From an uncultured Methanobrevibacter sp. (GTDB lineage Archaea > Methanobacteriota > Methanobacteria > Methanobacteriales > Methanobacteriaceae), in assembly GCA_900317865.1 (NCBI GenBank), contig ONIK01000090.1:1-6540 (forward strand): a stretch of DNA of 6,540 nucleotides. The letters run 5' to 3'. This document shows, one piece after another, positions 6,458-6,540 of this stretch. A program made the translations under genes and the position numbers. Numbering within the stretch: the first letter of the stretch is position 1; each line of letters begins with the position of its first letter. The notes under the pieces were generated by a model that saw nothing but the letters and a program-made list of their open reading frames with translations, was not told where the DNA came from and did no database searches.

Positions 6458-6464
6458 AGGAGGT
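6458..6464 (+). promoter_or_regulatory. Full-length ribosome binding site of the last gene
   Basis: AGGAGGT, the strongest Shine-Dalgarno in the window, lies five bases before the ATG at 6470. It fixes the start of the truncated last gene and suggests high translation. Confidence 0.85.
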
Positions 6465-6469
6465 CCAAA

Positions 6470-6540
6470 ATGCCGATTTTATCATTTTCTAGTAATGATA
6501 TTGATGTTATAACAGGTAAAAAAAGAAGAACAATTCGTAA
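6470..6540 (+). CDS. Probable ASCH-domain protein, 3' end outside the window
   Basis: Only 23 complete codons are visible, beginning MPILSFSSNDID. The pattern of an early LSF strand followed by an acidic helix and then TGKKRRTIR resembles the N-terminus of ASCH domains (a PUA-like fold), where GKKxxTIR is the usual start motif. ASCH proteins are thought to bind RNA or modified nucleotides, but specific functions are mostly unknown. The gene follows the radical SAM gene by 19 bases and has a strong ribosome binding site, so it is probably the fifth member of the operon. The assignment rests on a short stretch. Confidence 0.6.
   Translation, partial: MPILSFSSNDIDVITGKKRRTIR

Overview
The window looks like part of the genome of an AT-rich methanogenic archaeon, most likely Methanobrevibacter or another member of the Methanobacteriales. 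The signs are low-GC coding DNA, archaeal TATA-type upstream elements, AGGAGGTGAT-type ribosome binding sites, a stand-alone rubredoxin, and the archaeal pair of GlmM-type mutase plus GlmU-like nucleotidyltransferase/acetyltransferase. The genus is an inference; no rRNA or other diagnostic marker is present.

Layout. (1) Positions 1-1267 hold most of a phosphoglucosamine mutase-type gene (glmM), cut off at its 5' end, followed by a hairpin plus T-tract terminator. (2) Positions 1436-2320 hold a very AT-rich gene for an unrecognised protein with a JAB/JAMM-like His-x-His-Pro core and a hydrophobic N-terminus. (3) Converging on it from the minus strand is a short rubredoxin gene (2347-2514). A hairpin in its last codons probably ends the rubredoxin transcript. 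(4) Positions 2530-2849 are an AT-rich intergenic stretch that should carry divergent promoters for rubredoxin and for the next operon. (5) From 2850 to the right edge five genes run on the plus strand with gaps of 20, 3, -1 and 19 bases: a bifunctional sugar-1-phosphate nucleotidyltransferase/acetyltransferase (TTG start), a gamma-class carbonic anhydrase-like protein, histidinol-phosphate aminotransferase, an NrdG-like radical SAM activase, and the start of a probable ASCH-domain gene.

How they fit together. GlmM and the GlmU-like enzyme catalyse successive steps from glucosamine-6-phosphate to UDP-GlcNAc, a precursor of pseudomurein and glycans in this order. HisC serves histidine synthesis. 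The radical SAM protein probably activates an anaerobic ribonucleotide reductase encoded elsewhere. The operon thus looks like mixed housekeeping metabolism. The only clearly foreign-looking gene is the JAB-like one. I see no CRISPR array, transposon, tRNA or rRNA, and no convincing new multi-gene system.
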